Assembly: GCA_019828595.1 (NCBI GenBank)
Contig: JAHQRK010000036.1
Coordinates: 1 to 64,000, forward strand
Source: Aphanomyces cochlioides
Taxonomy: Eukaryota; Oomycota; Saprolegniomycetes; Saprolegniales; Verrucalvaceae
Direction: 5' to 3'
Length of the DNA: 64,000 nt
Made by a program: the position numbers and the translations under genes. A model generated the notes under the pieces. It was not told where the DNA came from. It worked only from the letters and a program-made list of their open reading frames with translations, and ran no database searches. Below, piece by piece: positions 31,997-41,661 of the stretch (the first letter of the stretch is position 1; each line of letters starts with the position of its first letter).

Positions 31997-34900
31997 TTAC
32001 TGGTGTTCAACTCGAAAAGACATGGGATATTTTTCGAATAGCTCGTTGTATCCAGCTTGAGAGAAAAGGACTGAGACCGCTTCGATGATGTTTCGATAGT
32101 CGAAGTCGTCAGGCGAGAGCAAACGAATTGTTCGCCTGATGGAAGCTGTCCAACTGACAAATATAATCTCGTTCCATAGTAAAATCGGTAGAGGCCTTTT
32201 GCCATCGAACTTGGTTGCATTTCTTTGAGTCCATAAGGAGTACGTGATGGAAGCACAAAGGAGGGACCATAATTTGAATAATGCGTCATGCAGGTGTTTT
32301 CCTCGCGTATTGGTCTTGAAGCGACTGATATTCGTGGTGGTTGCCCAATCAAACTTAACACCATAAGCACTCCATGCTCGCTCTTGGAACATCCAAACTT
32401 GATGTACATGATGACATGTATGGAAGGCATGATGAAAAGTCTCAACATCCGAGCAATCTTCATAGACACAACAAATAGCGTCAGGGTTTTGGATCTGCAT
32501 ATAGGAAAACCTCGAGTTGACGGGTAACATCTTCATGTGCAATCGAAACCATACATCGCCTTGAACAGGTGGAGGTAGATTACACACAGTACGAATGAGA
32601 CGGATATACTTTGCTATGTCTTTGTCAGTTCTTGTCGTAGTCTTCATAGGATGTATAGCTTCAGTCTGGGGGGCGTGGTAAGCTAAATGCACCACGTTTT
32701 TCTTGGGCCACGACTCGAAAGGTAAATCAGCATCCTTGATTCTGGCTGTAAACGGATGTTGACAAGTCGGGACATTAGGCAGTGGCGACCCTTGCCGAAT
32801 GTCAAACGATCGAACAACTTTGTCGAAGATTCGTGTGAGTTGATTGTAAATGTCGGTTGTGCGGGGCAATGTGGCAAAGTCCATGACTCCGTCCTGGTTT
32901 AGACAAACTTGGGCAGCTGGATTGTTCGACGACATTCGGTTCACGAACATGGTCTCTGTTGGCCAAGCACCATGTGGGGTCAGGAAATCCTTCAGGCATC
33001 TGAGACCATTTTTGGCCCCGTGGCGGCACCAGAGACGCATGTCTTCATCTTTCACGACATTTGCTAACATCTTAGCAGAGCCGAAGTGCATTGCGTCGTA
33101 GGCTGTGAGCCATACCGGGAGGTTCAGTACCGTGTCGAGATTTGGAGGCACGCCGATTCGCTTACTCATGTCTGTGGCTGACCAATGTTTCCAAGTATCA
33201 AGCCACAGTGGATGGAGCTCGCGAAGCAAAAGCCACTTGGAGCTTGCATTTGGGTAGTATGAAAGAAAATCGAATGGGTGACTGTCTCGGAATAACTGAT
33301 GTATTGTGCGGCTAAATTGTCGCTGTACAAGTTTCTTCCACACCAGGATTTCACCAGGAGAATCGGCAGACATAAAGAGCTGTAAACGAAGAAGGCGTTG
33401 TGTTCGCAGCCTCGATGCAATGTGGGGGATTCCCAAGCCTAAAGGCTTGTCGTACTGCCACCTTCTATGGATTGAGGGACGGTAACTCTCATCGAGCTGG
33501 GTCTTGCGGCAAAGTATGAACTTGTTTAACATTTGTTGCCACGTAACGACCATAGCAGGAGGCACAGGTACAACGGCTGTTACATGCCACAACATAGATA
33601 GCAACATCGTGGAGGCAATAAGCTTTCGGCCCTGCAATGTCCTTGCTCGTTTACCCCATAGTTGAAAGGACGAGATGAATTTGTCGTTGAGTTTTTGAAG
33701 TTGGGAGTCAGCCGAAAGTCGATGGCCAAAGAGAATACCAAGATATTTCGTACACTGACCAGTTGGTACGATATTGAGCAAACCATCTGCTTCGATGTCT
33801 TCTTGATCGAGATGGTCGTTGAGAACCAAGGTCATGCACTTGGAACGATTCAGACGGGCCCCTGAAGCCGTGCAAAACTCTTCCACAATTGCCATTTGCT
33901 CCACAGCAGATTGCAGCGAGTTTGATAACAACGTCGAGTCGTCGGCAAAGAATATACTCGTAATAACTGAGTCGTGGGGAGAGCGATTCCAAGATGTGGG
34001 GACGCTCGGAGCATCTCACCAAGAGGTTCTAGGTATAGGACGAACAGTAGGCATGATAAAGGACAGCCTTGTTTGACGCCTCGGGTAGGTCGGATCTTAG
34101 GGCCAAGCTCGCCATTGAAGATGATCTGGACCAAAGGTGAGTCGTACAAAAGAGCTACCCACGCAATGAAACCATCACCAGTGTTGACTTCTCTCAGCAC
34201 ATCAAGCATAAATTCTCGATCCACCATGTCGTACGCTTTCGAAAAGTCAAGGAATGTTGCATAGTAGTCGTGATCTTCGTTGGTGCAAAACGTTTGCAAA
34301 GTTTGCACAAGCAGGACGTGGTCATGCAGCCGTCGTCCTGGGACAAAGCCAGCTTGACTTGGGTGAATGAGATGAGGAGCTACTGTAGCCAGGCGATAAG
34401 CGAGGGCACGGGATAGTATCTTCACCTCCACTGACATGAGTGCAATAGGTCGGTAGTTTCCAGGATCGCCTCGATCACCAGCTTTGAAGAGCAGAGCCAC
34501 AGCACTACGCCTTTGTTGAAGGAGTAGTTTACCGTGGTGGTGAAGTTGGTAGTTGAAGACCCTGACCAGGATTTCGGAGAAAGCCTCGGGTGCTACTTGG
34601 AAGAAGGCCGCTGGCCATCCATCAGGACCAGGAGACTTGTTTGGACTCATTGTCTTGAGAGCACTACACAGCTCGGCTGCTGTGATAGGTCTGTCTAGCT
34701 CCTCGCGTTGCTCATCATTGAGTTTGCGGGAGATAAACCGTATGACAGCCCTCCGCCTCGCCCGGTTTAGCCGAGGTTGTTCGCCACGAGTGGTAGTCAT
34801 TATTGCCTTCCAATGGGCAGTGAATCTCTCTTTGATAGTGGTAGGATCAGACACGGGAATGCCATCGACGTTGACCGTCGTGATAGGAACCTTGAGTCCT

Positions 34901-36111
34901 TGTGGCCTTCGAAAGAAGTGGCTCGTACCGCGTTCGTTGATATTTGCATGAAAATCGAATTGCTGATCCATGCGGTATTGGCGATATTCGATTCTTGCGT
35001 TTTCCAGCGCCAACCGAGTAGCATCAACGGCAGCCTCGTCGAGCAAGCCAGCTTCGTATGATCGTTGTGCAGATATATGTCTCAGTTTTAGGCTTTTGAG
35101 CTCGTGTTGCATGGATTGGAGGTGGTGGCGATGACATTGTTGTAAACGTCGTTTGATTCGCTTAAGCCACCCATACCAGACGGCTCCCATGTTTGTCGAT
35201 TCGTCCGCACGCATCTCAGAGAGGAGGTGTGATGCCTCTTCTCGTATGGCTTTGATGACGAGCGGGTCTTTGAGTAGCTCTCTCGGCAGCCTCCAGTAGC
35301 CACGGGTCGTGGGTGTATGACTTGTAGAGAGAACGACAGTGTGCTCCAAGTGATCTCCGGCAAAGCTGTTAGTGGCATATTTTGAGCTTTGGTAGGATTG
35401 GGCAACTAAATCTTGGTCAATGAACCAGTAGTCCAGACGATTGCTTCGTCCTGGACCGCTTGCCAGTCTTTCGTGAGGGTGGTGTAGGCGCCACGCGTCG
35501 ATGACTCCTAGTTGTGACAGCCAGGCAAGACATTCGACTTTTCCAAAGGTGTGATCTTGCCGTGGTTTGGAAGCATCGAGGTGTTCGTTGACAGGAAGGT
35601 TAAAATCTCCCCCAACCAGGTGTACACTGTTAGCTTCAAAAGCGCGAGGGAGACTGTCAAAGAAACTAGCCCGATGTTGAGGGGTAACTGGCGCGTAAAT
35701 GTTGTGGATGTAGACTGGGGTTTCATCCCAGTACGTTTTGATCACAATATAACGGCCAGGGATATCGTGTTGTGATAAGTGCACCAGGCTTGAGAATCCA
35801 GGCATCGATTCGTGAAAGTATGATGCAACGCCACATCGACGGTTGTTCAAATTGTCCGTGCGGGTTGTTCGTAAGTCGTTGGTAAAAAGTTTGTACTTGC
35901 TAACACCCACTTCGTTGTCGAGGTGAGTGTGGAAAGTGTCAAGATGTTTTGCGTTGTTGAGTTTCGTTTCTTGAAAGAGAACAGCTTGTGTCGGTTTCCG
36001 AAGACGCCGTGCAACAAGATGTCCGTTTTCTTTCAGCCCATTGAGGTTGCTCGTCGTCACTTCAAGTATGGGGAGCTTGACAAAATGACCAGCCGCGACC
36101 ACTTTAGCCAC
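31997..36111 (-). pseudogene. Family A ORF2 (APE endonuclease-RT), copy A3, single shared frameshift
   Basis: Frame 1 (33850-36111) holds the endonuclease motifs NLNG, QE, GGDFN, SNRLDY and GDH, and RT motifs to GVKQGCPLSC. Near 33973-33979 a few bases are missing relative to family B (GIALP joins SVITSI where B has GIPLPNGDSLTSI), shifting the frame. FADD (33938-33949), the thumb and the C-x4-C-x7-H-x4-C motif continue in the second frame to 31997. There is no ATG at the ORF1 overlap: the frame opens with GTG (VAKVVAAG) and the first AUG is residue 103, inside the endonuclease. The same defects occur in A1, A2 and A4. It is either an inactive gene or one needing non-AUG initiation plus frameshifting; inactive is more likely. 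Confidence 0.85.
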
Positions 36112-38569
36112 GGGAAGCGATCGTTGTGAGATCCGCTAGGTCGCCGTGAATTAAAGTAGGTTCGCTTGGGTGAAACATGACTTGATTGTGGAGAGTGATA
36201 TCCAAATCGTTGCTTTCGTGTAGTTGAAGGATTTTTGTCATGATGTGACACATCGATTCTCCGTCGCCAGTGTACATGAATTCCATTCTGTTCCATATGT
36301 GGAGGCCAAGGTCGGTGTACATCAGGAGTGACATGAGCGTTTCGGAGGATAGACTGCGTTTACCAAGGCGAGAGGGTAACGCTGTCACTGGACTTTTTGT
36401 TGAGGCCAAAATTGCCGCATCGCTATTGAAATATAGTGGAGCATGAACTGCCATCAATACTTCTGCAATGGCCAGCACTTCTTCGACTTCAACTCTGTTG
36501 AGGACGATGTCATCATCGGTGATGATTGCCTCGATGAGTGGGAGGTTGTTGACCATCTTCTGGTCACTGAACACCGAGATCACGTGGTCGTGAGTGATTG
36601 GAGTGCCGAATGTTGCCTCGTAGAGCTGACCAAAAGATTTTGTGCCACCACCAGACGCTCTTAGCCAACGATTAAGCAGTCGAAGACGAACAAAGTATTC
36701 GAAGCTGTCACGATTGGAGACAAAAATTTGGTGCAGTTGCAGTCCAAATTCGATTGGCGCACGTTCTAGATGGATGCAGATCGTGTCAACACGCCCGTCC
36801 GTAATCAATTTCAATAAGTTGAAGGAATCGTGCGCTAACGCTTCCTTAACTTGGGCCGGGATATGTTGTGGTGCGTTTTGAGCCTTGGTGTCAAGGTCGT
36901 TGAGCTCGGCAAGTATGGCATCGAGAGACTTCTCAAACCTTTGGATTGAGCCCTCGTGGGGTTTGATCCCGCTAATGAACTCTTCAGCGGCAACGTGCAC
37001 CTTGTCACCAGATTTGAGTGTCAGCTTTGGAACAATTACTTTGACAGTGGTGTTGCCAACTGTCGTTTCGTGTTCCTCGGGCTCAACATTAGCGCGTTCG
37101 TCCAGAGCCGCAAACATGTTCGGGGAGATCCAAGGACGATCAGGAGCTGGGATTGAGCCAGCGGAGATTGGGGTTTTCTTTCTTTTGCCTGTAGTTTGAA
37201 CTTCAGTCCATTCCTTGTTGCTGTCTCGGGTCGTTTTCTGCCGTTTGGCAGTGGATGTCGAGACAGCGGCGTCTCCCCGTGGGCGGTGAGGGGTTGCGTG
37301 AAGTCCATGTTGGGTGGCGATTACATCGAGGTCAAGGCGCGCGAGCTTCTTGTCACGGTAAAACCATCCTTGACCAAACACGCGGAGGCACCGACCCTTG
37401 AAAATGAATTCTTCAATTGATCGACCGTCATTGTGCATAGATTCGGGTATAGCTGTCCCTTCAAAATACAAGCGATAACGAGAGCTAGCCAAGCCAGTCG
37501 TCGAGGAAACTGTGGAGTATGAGCCCCACAAAAAGCGCGGCTCAAGCTTTGACATGATGCTGAACATGAGACGTTCTTCATCCTGTCCTTGGAGACCAGA
37601 TGGGATATCGATGAAATATCCATCAAGTATATGGGGCTCAGTCATGACAAATCTCTGAGAGCTGCCATCCTTTGCCACTTGGATCTTGAGAGAGACTCCA
37701 CGCAGCTTTTTAAGAGCATCTTCAGAGGCTATGCCCCACTTGAGAAGACGATTGGAGACATCTTTCTCGCACTTGATGACATCGACAAATGCATCGTCCA
37801 AATCAAGCGCTTGGTTGTCAAACAATAGAGATGTCATTGCCTTGGAGATGTCGATGTATTTGGTGTATTGGCCAGTGGACATTTGTAGCCAGCCAACAAC
37901 ATCTCTGGGGGAATGTTTTTGGATGGGCAAAGTGTCGTCAAACGTGAGAGATCCTGTCGCGCGTTTTTGCAACAAGGACGCCAGCTCGGCCATAGTTGGT
38001 CGATAATGGCCGACGTCACTGTTCCGCTGAGCCTTGGCAGATTTAGCTCTCTGCTTGGCTTGGAATTCCCACACGCATTCGTTTGGCTTTTTGGTCGAGG
38101 TGTTCGACTCGGGTGGTATTGGCACGGAGCGTGTTGTAGCAGGAGGCGAGGCATCGATTTGAGCTTCAGGCTCCATTTCCACATCAACATTGGTGTCGCG
38201 AATCGATTGGTCTTCAGAGCGCGGCTCCAGCTCAGTGGCTTGAGTAATCGGTGGGGTATGTGGTTGGTTGTTGTTGGAGATATCCTCTATGTCTTCATCA
38301 GGCATCGGAGAAACATTATCCTTGTTGACAGTTTTGTCGCTGGTACGAGCGCTTGGTAATGGCACGCGACCACCGAGTGTAGCAAGACGTATGGGCGGTT
38401 GAGCAGCAGGCGGAGTTTTGTCGATGATTGAGTCAGGTTCATCGTCATCATCATCGTCAACAATCACCTCCATGATACTAGAAGCGTCCGAGGTATTGCG
38501 AAAGGGAGAGGCAGAAAAAGCTGAGGGCTTGTGTGCATGAGCACGGCTGGAAGAGCGGGTAGTCGCCAT
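36104..38569 (-). CDS. Family A ORF1 protein, copy A3 (821 aa)
   Basis: Open from the ATG at 38569 to a TAA that overlaps the ORF2 frame. The product is the same as in A1 and A2 as read. Preservation of this frame in four copies whose ORF2 is broken is expected from recent block duplication and does not by itself show selection. Confidence 0.85.
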   Translation of the reverse strand: MATTRSSSRAHAHKPSAFSASPFRNTSDASSIMEVIVDDDDDDEPDSIIDKTPPAAQPPIRLATLGGRVPLPSARTSDKTVNKDNVSPMPDEDIEDISNNNQPHTPPITQATELEPRSEDQSIRDTNVDVEMEPEAQIDASPPATTRSVPIPPESNTSTKKPNECVWEFQAKQRAKSAKAQRNSDVGHYRPTMAELASLLQKRATGSLTFDDTLPIQKHSPRDVVGWLQMSTGQYTKYIDISKAMTSLLFDNQALDLDDAFVDVIKCEKDVSNRLLKWGIASEDALKKLRGVSLKIQVAKDGSSQRFVMTEPHILDGYFIDIPSGLQGQDEERLMFSIMSKLEPRFLWGSYSTVSSTTGLASSRYRLYFEGTAIPESMHNDGRSIEEFIFKGRCLRVFGQGWFYRDKKLARLDLDVIATQHGLHATPHRPRGDAAVSTSTAKRQKTTRDSNKEWTEVQTTGKRKKTPISAGSIPAPDRPWISPNMFAALDERANVEPEEHETTVGNTTVKVIVPKLTLKSGDKVHVAAEEFISGIKPHEGSIQRFEKSLDAILAELNDLDTKAQNAPQHIPAQVKEALAHDSFNLLKLITDGRVDTICIHLERAPIEFGLQLHQIFVSNRDSFEYFVRLRLLNRWLRASGGGTKSFGQLYEATFGTPITHDHVISVFSDQKMVNNLPLIEAIITDDDIVLNRVEVEEVLAIAEVLMAVHAPLYFNSDAAILASTKSPVTALPSRLGKRSLSSETLMSLLMYTDLGLHIWNRMEFMYTGDGESMCHIMTKILQLHESNDLDITLHNQVMFHPSEPTLIHGDLADLTTIASRG

Positions 38570-38585
38570 GTTGTCAGTTTTGGAC

Positions 38586-38620
38586 AGTGGTACTGCGGGG
38601 TAGCTGGCAAATTGGAAACT
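38586..38620 (-). promoter_or_regulatory. Conserved 35-bp 5' terminus of the retrotransposons (A3 example)
   Basis: The outermost 35 bp (AGTGGTACTGCGGGG...AAATTGGAAACT on the + strand) is identical between A2-A4 and the B copies, although the rest of the short 5' UTR and the ORFs differ. It directly abuts tRNA base 1. It probably carries transcription-start or second-strand-joining function (inference). Confidence 0.6.
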
Positions 38621-38728
38621 CCGGTCATAGCTCAGTTGGTAGAGCGTTTGACTGTAGTGGAAAGTTGTATTGGATTCAGTATGGCTTCAGAAATCAAATG
38701 GCCACCGGTTCGATTCCGGTTGACCGGA
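38621..38728 (+). tRNA. tRNA-Tyr (GTA), intron-containing (tRNA7)
   Basis: Complete gene regenerated right of A3; intron 38658-38692, all stems paired. Confidence 0.95.
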
Positions 38729-39816
38729 CTCTCTTTTTCACACTTTCATCTCCTTTCCTTCTCTTACCCTCTTTTTTCCACCTCTCTCTTCATCTTCACG
38801 ACCTTTACACGTCCCAACATTTAGATTCATCACATTTACCTACACATACAACAACTACACACGATACAGTCTATTCCAATGCCACACAAATCAAATCTAC
38901 GCGTTTTCACCAGCATTCACGCGGCATGAGCCATCATTGCTCTGTCTTGTTTATTTCATGTGCAGGACACATTGGATGCACCCCAAAAGACATTACAATC
39001 AAGAGGAATCACATTCCCTTACATACGTTGTCGTGCCAGTATTTTTGTCGCTCGTCAATCTCTGACAAAAACTCCTCCACGTAGTAGCATAGAAGTGCCA
39101 TTTTGAAGGTCCAGTGAGCATACATGCCCCACAGCTCCTACGTTTGCCTTTCGGATGTCTGTGACGGCTCAGTTCAAAGTAGTTCGGGGTTGACGTTTTA
39201 AGTGATGCCTCGCTAATTCATTGATCGAAATGAACAACACGTTATTTAAACATGGTTGCTTCTTGGAGGATAAAACAGTTTATGTTGGTTGTCCAAAATG
39301 AACAGCCTCATACTTTCCAACCTCTGAATTGAGGTATAATCCCTTTGCAAAAACAAATCGCAACGACGTTTGGCTTCAACACAGAGAGAGGAGGAAAAAG
39401 AGTCTACCAATCGCACACGCATACATTCCGTTCTTGTTGTGTCGTTGTTTTAGTCACTCATATTTTGGCAAGTCATATATACATTCTTTTTGGGGGGACA
39501 CAGCACGAGGATTCATCGTGCTAACTTGGTGCGTGCTGTGTGGCCACGGTGCGACGTTGGTACGGAGACTTCTCTACAACACTGCATGAGGCAGAGCGAA
39601 GAGCTTGGTAAAGGGTAAGAGTGTTTGTAAATAAGAAGGTGGATGGAATGCGATGTTGTAGATGAAATGGCAGAGACGAGTCTCTGAAAATGGGCTGGAA
39701 GATAGTGAGGACTATAAGAATACAGGGTGTAGGATGTGGTTGATGATGCCAGTTGGTAGTGTATGTAGATGACTAAAATAGTGTGTGAAAGGTCGGTGGC
39801 TGGAGGACGTATGTGT
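38729..39816. repeat. tRNA array spacer, type alpha
   Basis: This spacer between A3/tRNA7 and the B2 remnant has the TC insertion and G in GTGTGTGAAAGG. No gene is recognised. Confidence 0.85.
38734..38738 (+). terminator. Pol III T-run terminator of tRNA7
   Basis: TTTTT lies 5 nt after the tRNA. Confidence 0.7.
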
Positions 39817-39830
39817 CCGGTCATAGCTCA
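39817..39830 (+). repeat. Left target-site duplication (tRNA-Tyr bases 1-14) of B2
   Basis: CCGGTCATAGCTCA on the left of B2. On the right only CGGTCATAGCTCA (13 bp) matches, because the base before it belongs to the element. Confidence 0.9.
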
Positions 39831-39846
39831 CTGCAATGGGGAGGTA

Positions 39847-39896
39847 TATTAATAGACTTTCAATATCTACTAATACTAATATTGCCTACTAACGGC
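39847..39896 (-). other. Family B 3'-tail RNA hairpins (B2)
   Basis: The two hairpins and terminal CTCCCCATTGCAG are kept, unchanged from B1. Confidence 0.65.
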
Positions 39897-39987
39897 TCAT
39901 CCCACTTCCAAATGCTTCAGCAGATTTTCTACTTTGGGCTTTGGAGTACAGCGATTTTTGACTTGTTGAATAAATACTTGGGGCTTG

Positions 39988-40377
39988 TTAATTTGGGGCT
40001 GAAGGTTGGAGCGCGAGCAAAGTCGGGTACTTGGCTACCAGTGGGCGATAGACAGGTTGTCTATGCAAAGTATTGATTGCTGAAATTGCTTCCACTCGTT
40101 GAGGGCTGTCAACTTCTTGGAGGCGAAGCCATCTGCGGATCGATGCATGCCATCGGATGAAGCTGACTTCTTGCCAAATTTCTGGCGGAGGCGGCTTCTT
40201 CGATTCGAACTTGGCGGCGTTGTGCGTTGTCCAAATATAGTGAAGGTTGGAAGCACACAGAAGAGCCCAGAGCACAAACAGTATGTCTTGAAGCTGGCTA
40301 CCGCGTTCGTTGACTTGAAAGCGGTCGATGTTGGTGATGGCAGTCCAATCGAAATTGACACCGAAGCATCGCCAAGC
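39988..40377 (-). pseudogene. Family B ORF2 C-terminal fragment (B2)
   Basis: About 130 codons from AWRCFGVNFDW to the normal stop (LQPSAPN). No endonuclease, RT or zinc motif remains. Not expected to be expressed. Confidence 0.85.
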
Positions 40378-40483
40378 GGTCATAGCTCAGTTGGTAGAGC
40401 GTTTGACTGTAGTGGAAAGTTGTATTGGATTCAGTATGGCTTCAGAAATCAAATGGCCACCGGTTCGATTCCGGTTGACCGGA
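40376..40483 (+). tRNA. tRNA-Tyr (GTA), intron-containing, C1-to-G variant (tRNA8)
   Basis: The gene is complete except that base 1 is G (from the B2 body) instead of C, giving a G1-G72 mismatch at the end of the acceptor stem. The C1-G72 pair is a main identity element for eukaryotic tyrosyl-tRNA synthetase and base 1 is where RNase P cuts, so this copy may be impaired. Intron 40413-40447; remaining stems and both promoter boxes are intact. Confidence 0.88.
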
Positions 40484-41569
40484 CTCTCTTTTTCACACTT
40501 TCATCTCCTTTCCTTCTCTTACCCTCTTTTTTCCACCTCTCTCTTCATCTTCACGACCTTTACACGTCCCAACATTTAGATTCATCACATTTACCTACAC
40601 ATACAACAACTACACACGATACAGTCTATTCCAATGCCACACAAACAAATCTACGCGTTTTCACCAGCATTCACGCGGCATGAGCCATCATTGCTCTGTC
40701 TTGTTTATTTCATGTGCAGGACACATTGGATGCACCCCAAAAGACATTACAATCAAGAGGAATCACATTCCCTTACATACGTTGTCGTGCCAGTATTTTT
40801 GTCGCTCGTCAATCTCTGACAAAAACTCCTCCACGTAGTAGCATAGAAGTGCCATTTTGAAGGTCCAGTGAGCATACATGCCCCACAGCTCCTACGTTTG
40901 CCTTTCGGATGTCTGTGACGGCTCAGTTCAAAGTAGTTCGGGGTTGACGTTTTAAGTGATGCCTCGCTAATTCATTGATCGAAATGAACAACACGTTATT
41001 TAAACATGGTTGCTTCTTGGAGGATAAAACAGTTTATGTTGGTTGTCCAAAATGAACAGCCTCATACTTTCCAACCTCTGAATTGAGGTATAATCCCTTT
41101 GCAAAAACAAATCGCAACGACGTTTGGCTTCAACACAGAGAGAGGAGGAAAAAGAGTCTACCAATCGCACACGCATACATTCCGTTCTTGTTGTGTCGTT
41201 GTTTTAGTCACTCATATTTTGGCAAGTCATATATACATTCTTTTGGGGGGACACAGCACGAGGATTCATCGTGCTAACTTGGTGCGTGCTGTGTGGCCAC
41301 GGTGCGACGTTGGTACGGAGACTTCTCTACAACACTGCATGAGGCAGAGCGAAGAGCTTGGTAAAGGGTAAGAGTGTTTGTAAATAAGAAGGTGGATGGA
41401 ATGCGATGTTGTAGATGAAATGGCAGAGACGAGTCTCTGAAAATGGGCTGGAAGATAGTGAGGACTATAAGAATACAGGGTGTAGGATGTGGTTGATGAT
41501 GCCAGTTGGTAGTGTATGTAGATGACTAAAATAGTGTGTAAAAGGTCGGTGGCTGGAGGACGTATGTGT
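40484..41569. repeat. tRNA array spacer, type beta
   Basis: This spacer between tRNA8 and A4 has no TC insertion and has A in GTGTGTAAAAGG. One T is missing before the G6 run near 41245. No gene is recognised. Confidence 0.85.
40489..40493 (+). terminator. Pol III T-run terminator of tRNA8
   Basis: TTTTT lies 5 nt after the tRNA. Confidence 0.7.
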
Positions 41570-41583
41570 CCGGTCATAGCTCA
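41570..41583 (+). repeat. Left target-site duplication (tRNA-Tyr bases 1-14) of A4
   Basis: CCGGTCATAGCTCA; the partner is at 49714. Confidence 0.92.
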
Positions 41584-41601
41584 ATGTCAATGGGGAGTCT
41601 A

Positions 41602-41643
41602 TTTGTAGTTAATGTAAACTACAAACTAATATTGCCCGAAGGC
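41602..41643 (-). other. Family A 3'-tail RNA hairpins (A4)
   Basis: UUCG hairpin and 9-bp stem, identical to A3. Confidence 0.7.
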
Positions 41644-41661
41644 TCATCCCATTTCCAACTG

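Larger units (their letters stand above)
30491..38620 (-). mobile_element. Family A non-LTR retrotransposon, copy A3 (full length, 8130 bp)
   Basis: With A4 this is the best-preserved A copy: ORF1 and ORF3 are open, and ORF2 is interrupted only by the frameshift common to all A copies. The 3' UTR after ORF3 is 78 nt and ends without poly(A); the 5' UTR is 51 nt. Confidence 0.93.
39831..40380 (-). mobile_element. Family B retrotransposon, 5'-truncated remnant B2
   Basis: Only the 3' roughly 545 bp of family B remain: the 3' tail and the end of ORF2. The body breaks off at GCCAAGCGGTC, where CGGTC matches both the element (B1 22503-22507) and tRNA bases 2-6, so the junction lies in 5-bp microhomology. 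About 6.78 kb present in B1 is missing. It is either a 5'-truncated insertion or a deletion within a full B copy. The identical spacer context to B1 favours deletion. Confidence 0.9.
30477..41569. repeat. Higher-order repeat unit 2 (A3-tRNA-alpha-B2-tRNA-beta)
   Basis: 11,093-bp block with the same order as unit 1. The length difference (about 6.78 kb) is accounted for by the missing part of B2. Confidence 0.8.

Noticed and set aside
33850..33985. Programmed ribosomal frameshift at the FADD-proximal break
   Set aside because: The sequence differs from family B by missing bases, there is no clear slippery heptamer, and ORF2 also lacks an AUG. Inactivation before amplification fits better.
39831..40483. 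B2 as an independent 5'-truncated retrotransposition event
   Set aside because: Possible, but its alpha and beta flanks match those of B1, so deletion inside a duplicated full-length B is simpler. Kept as an open alternative, not as the main call.
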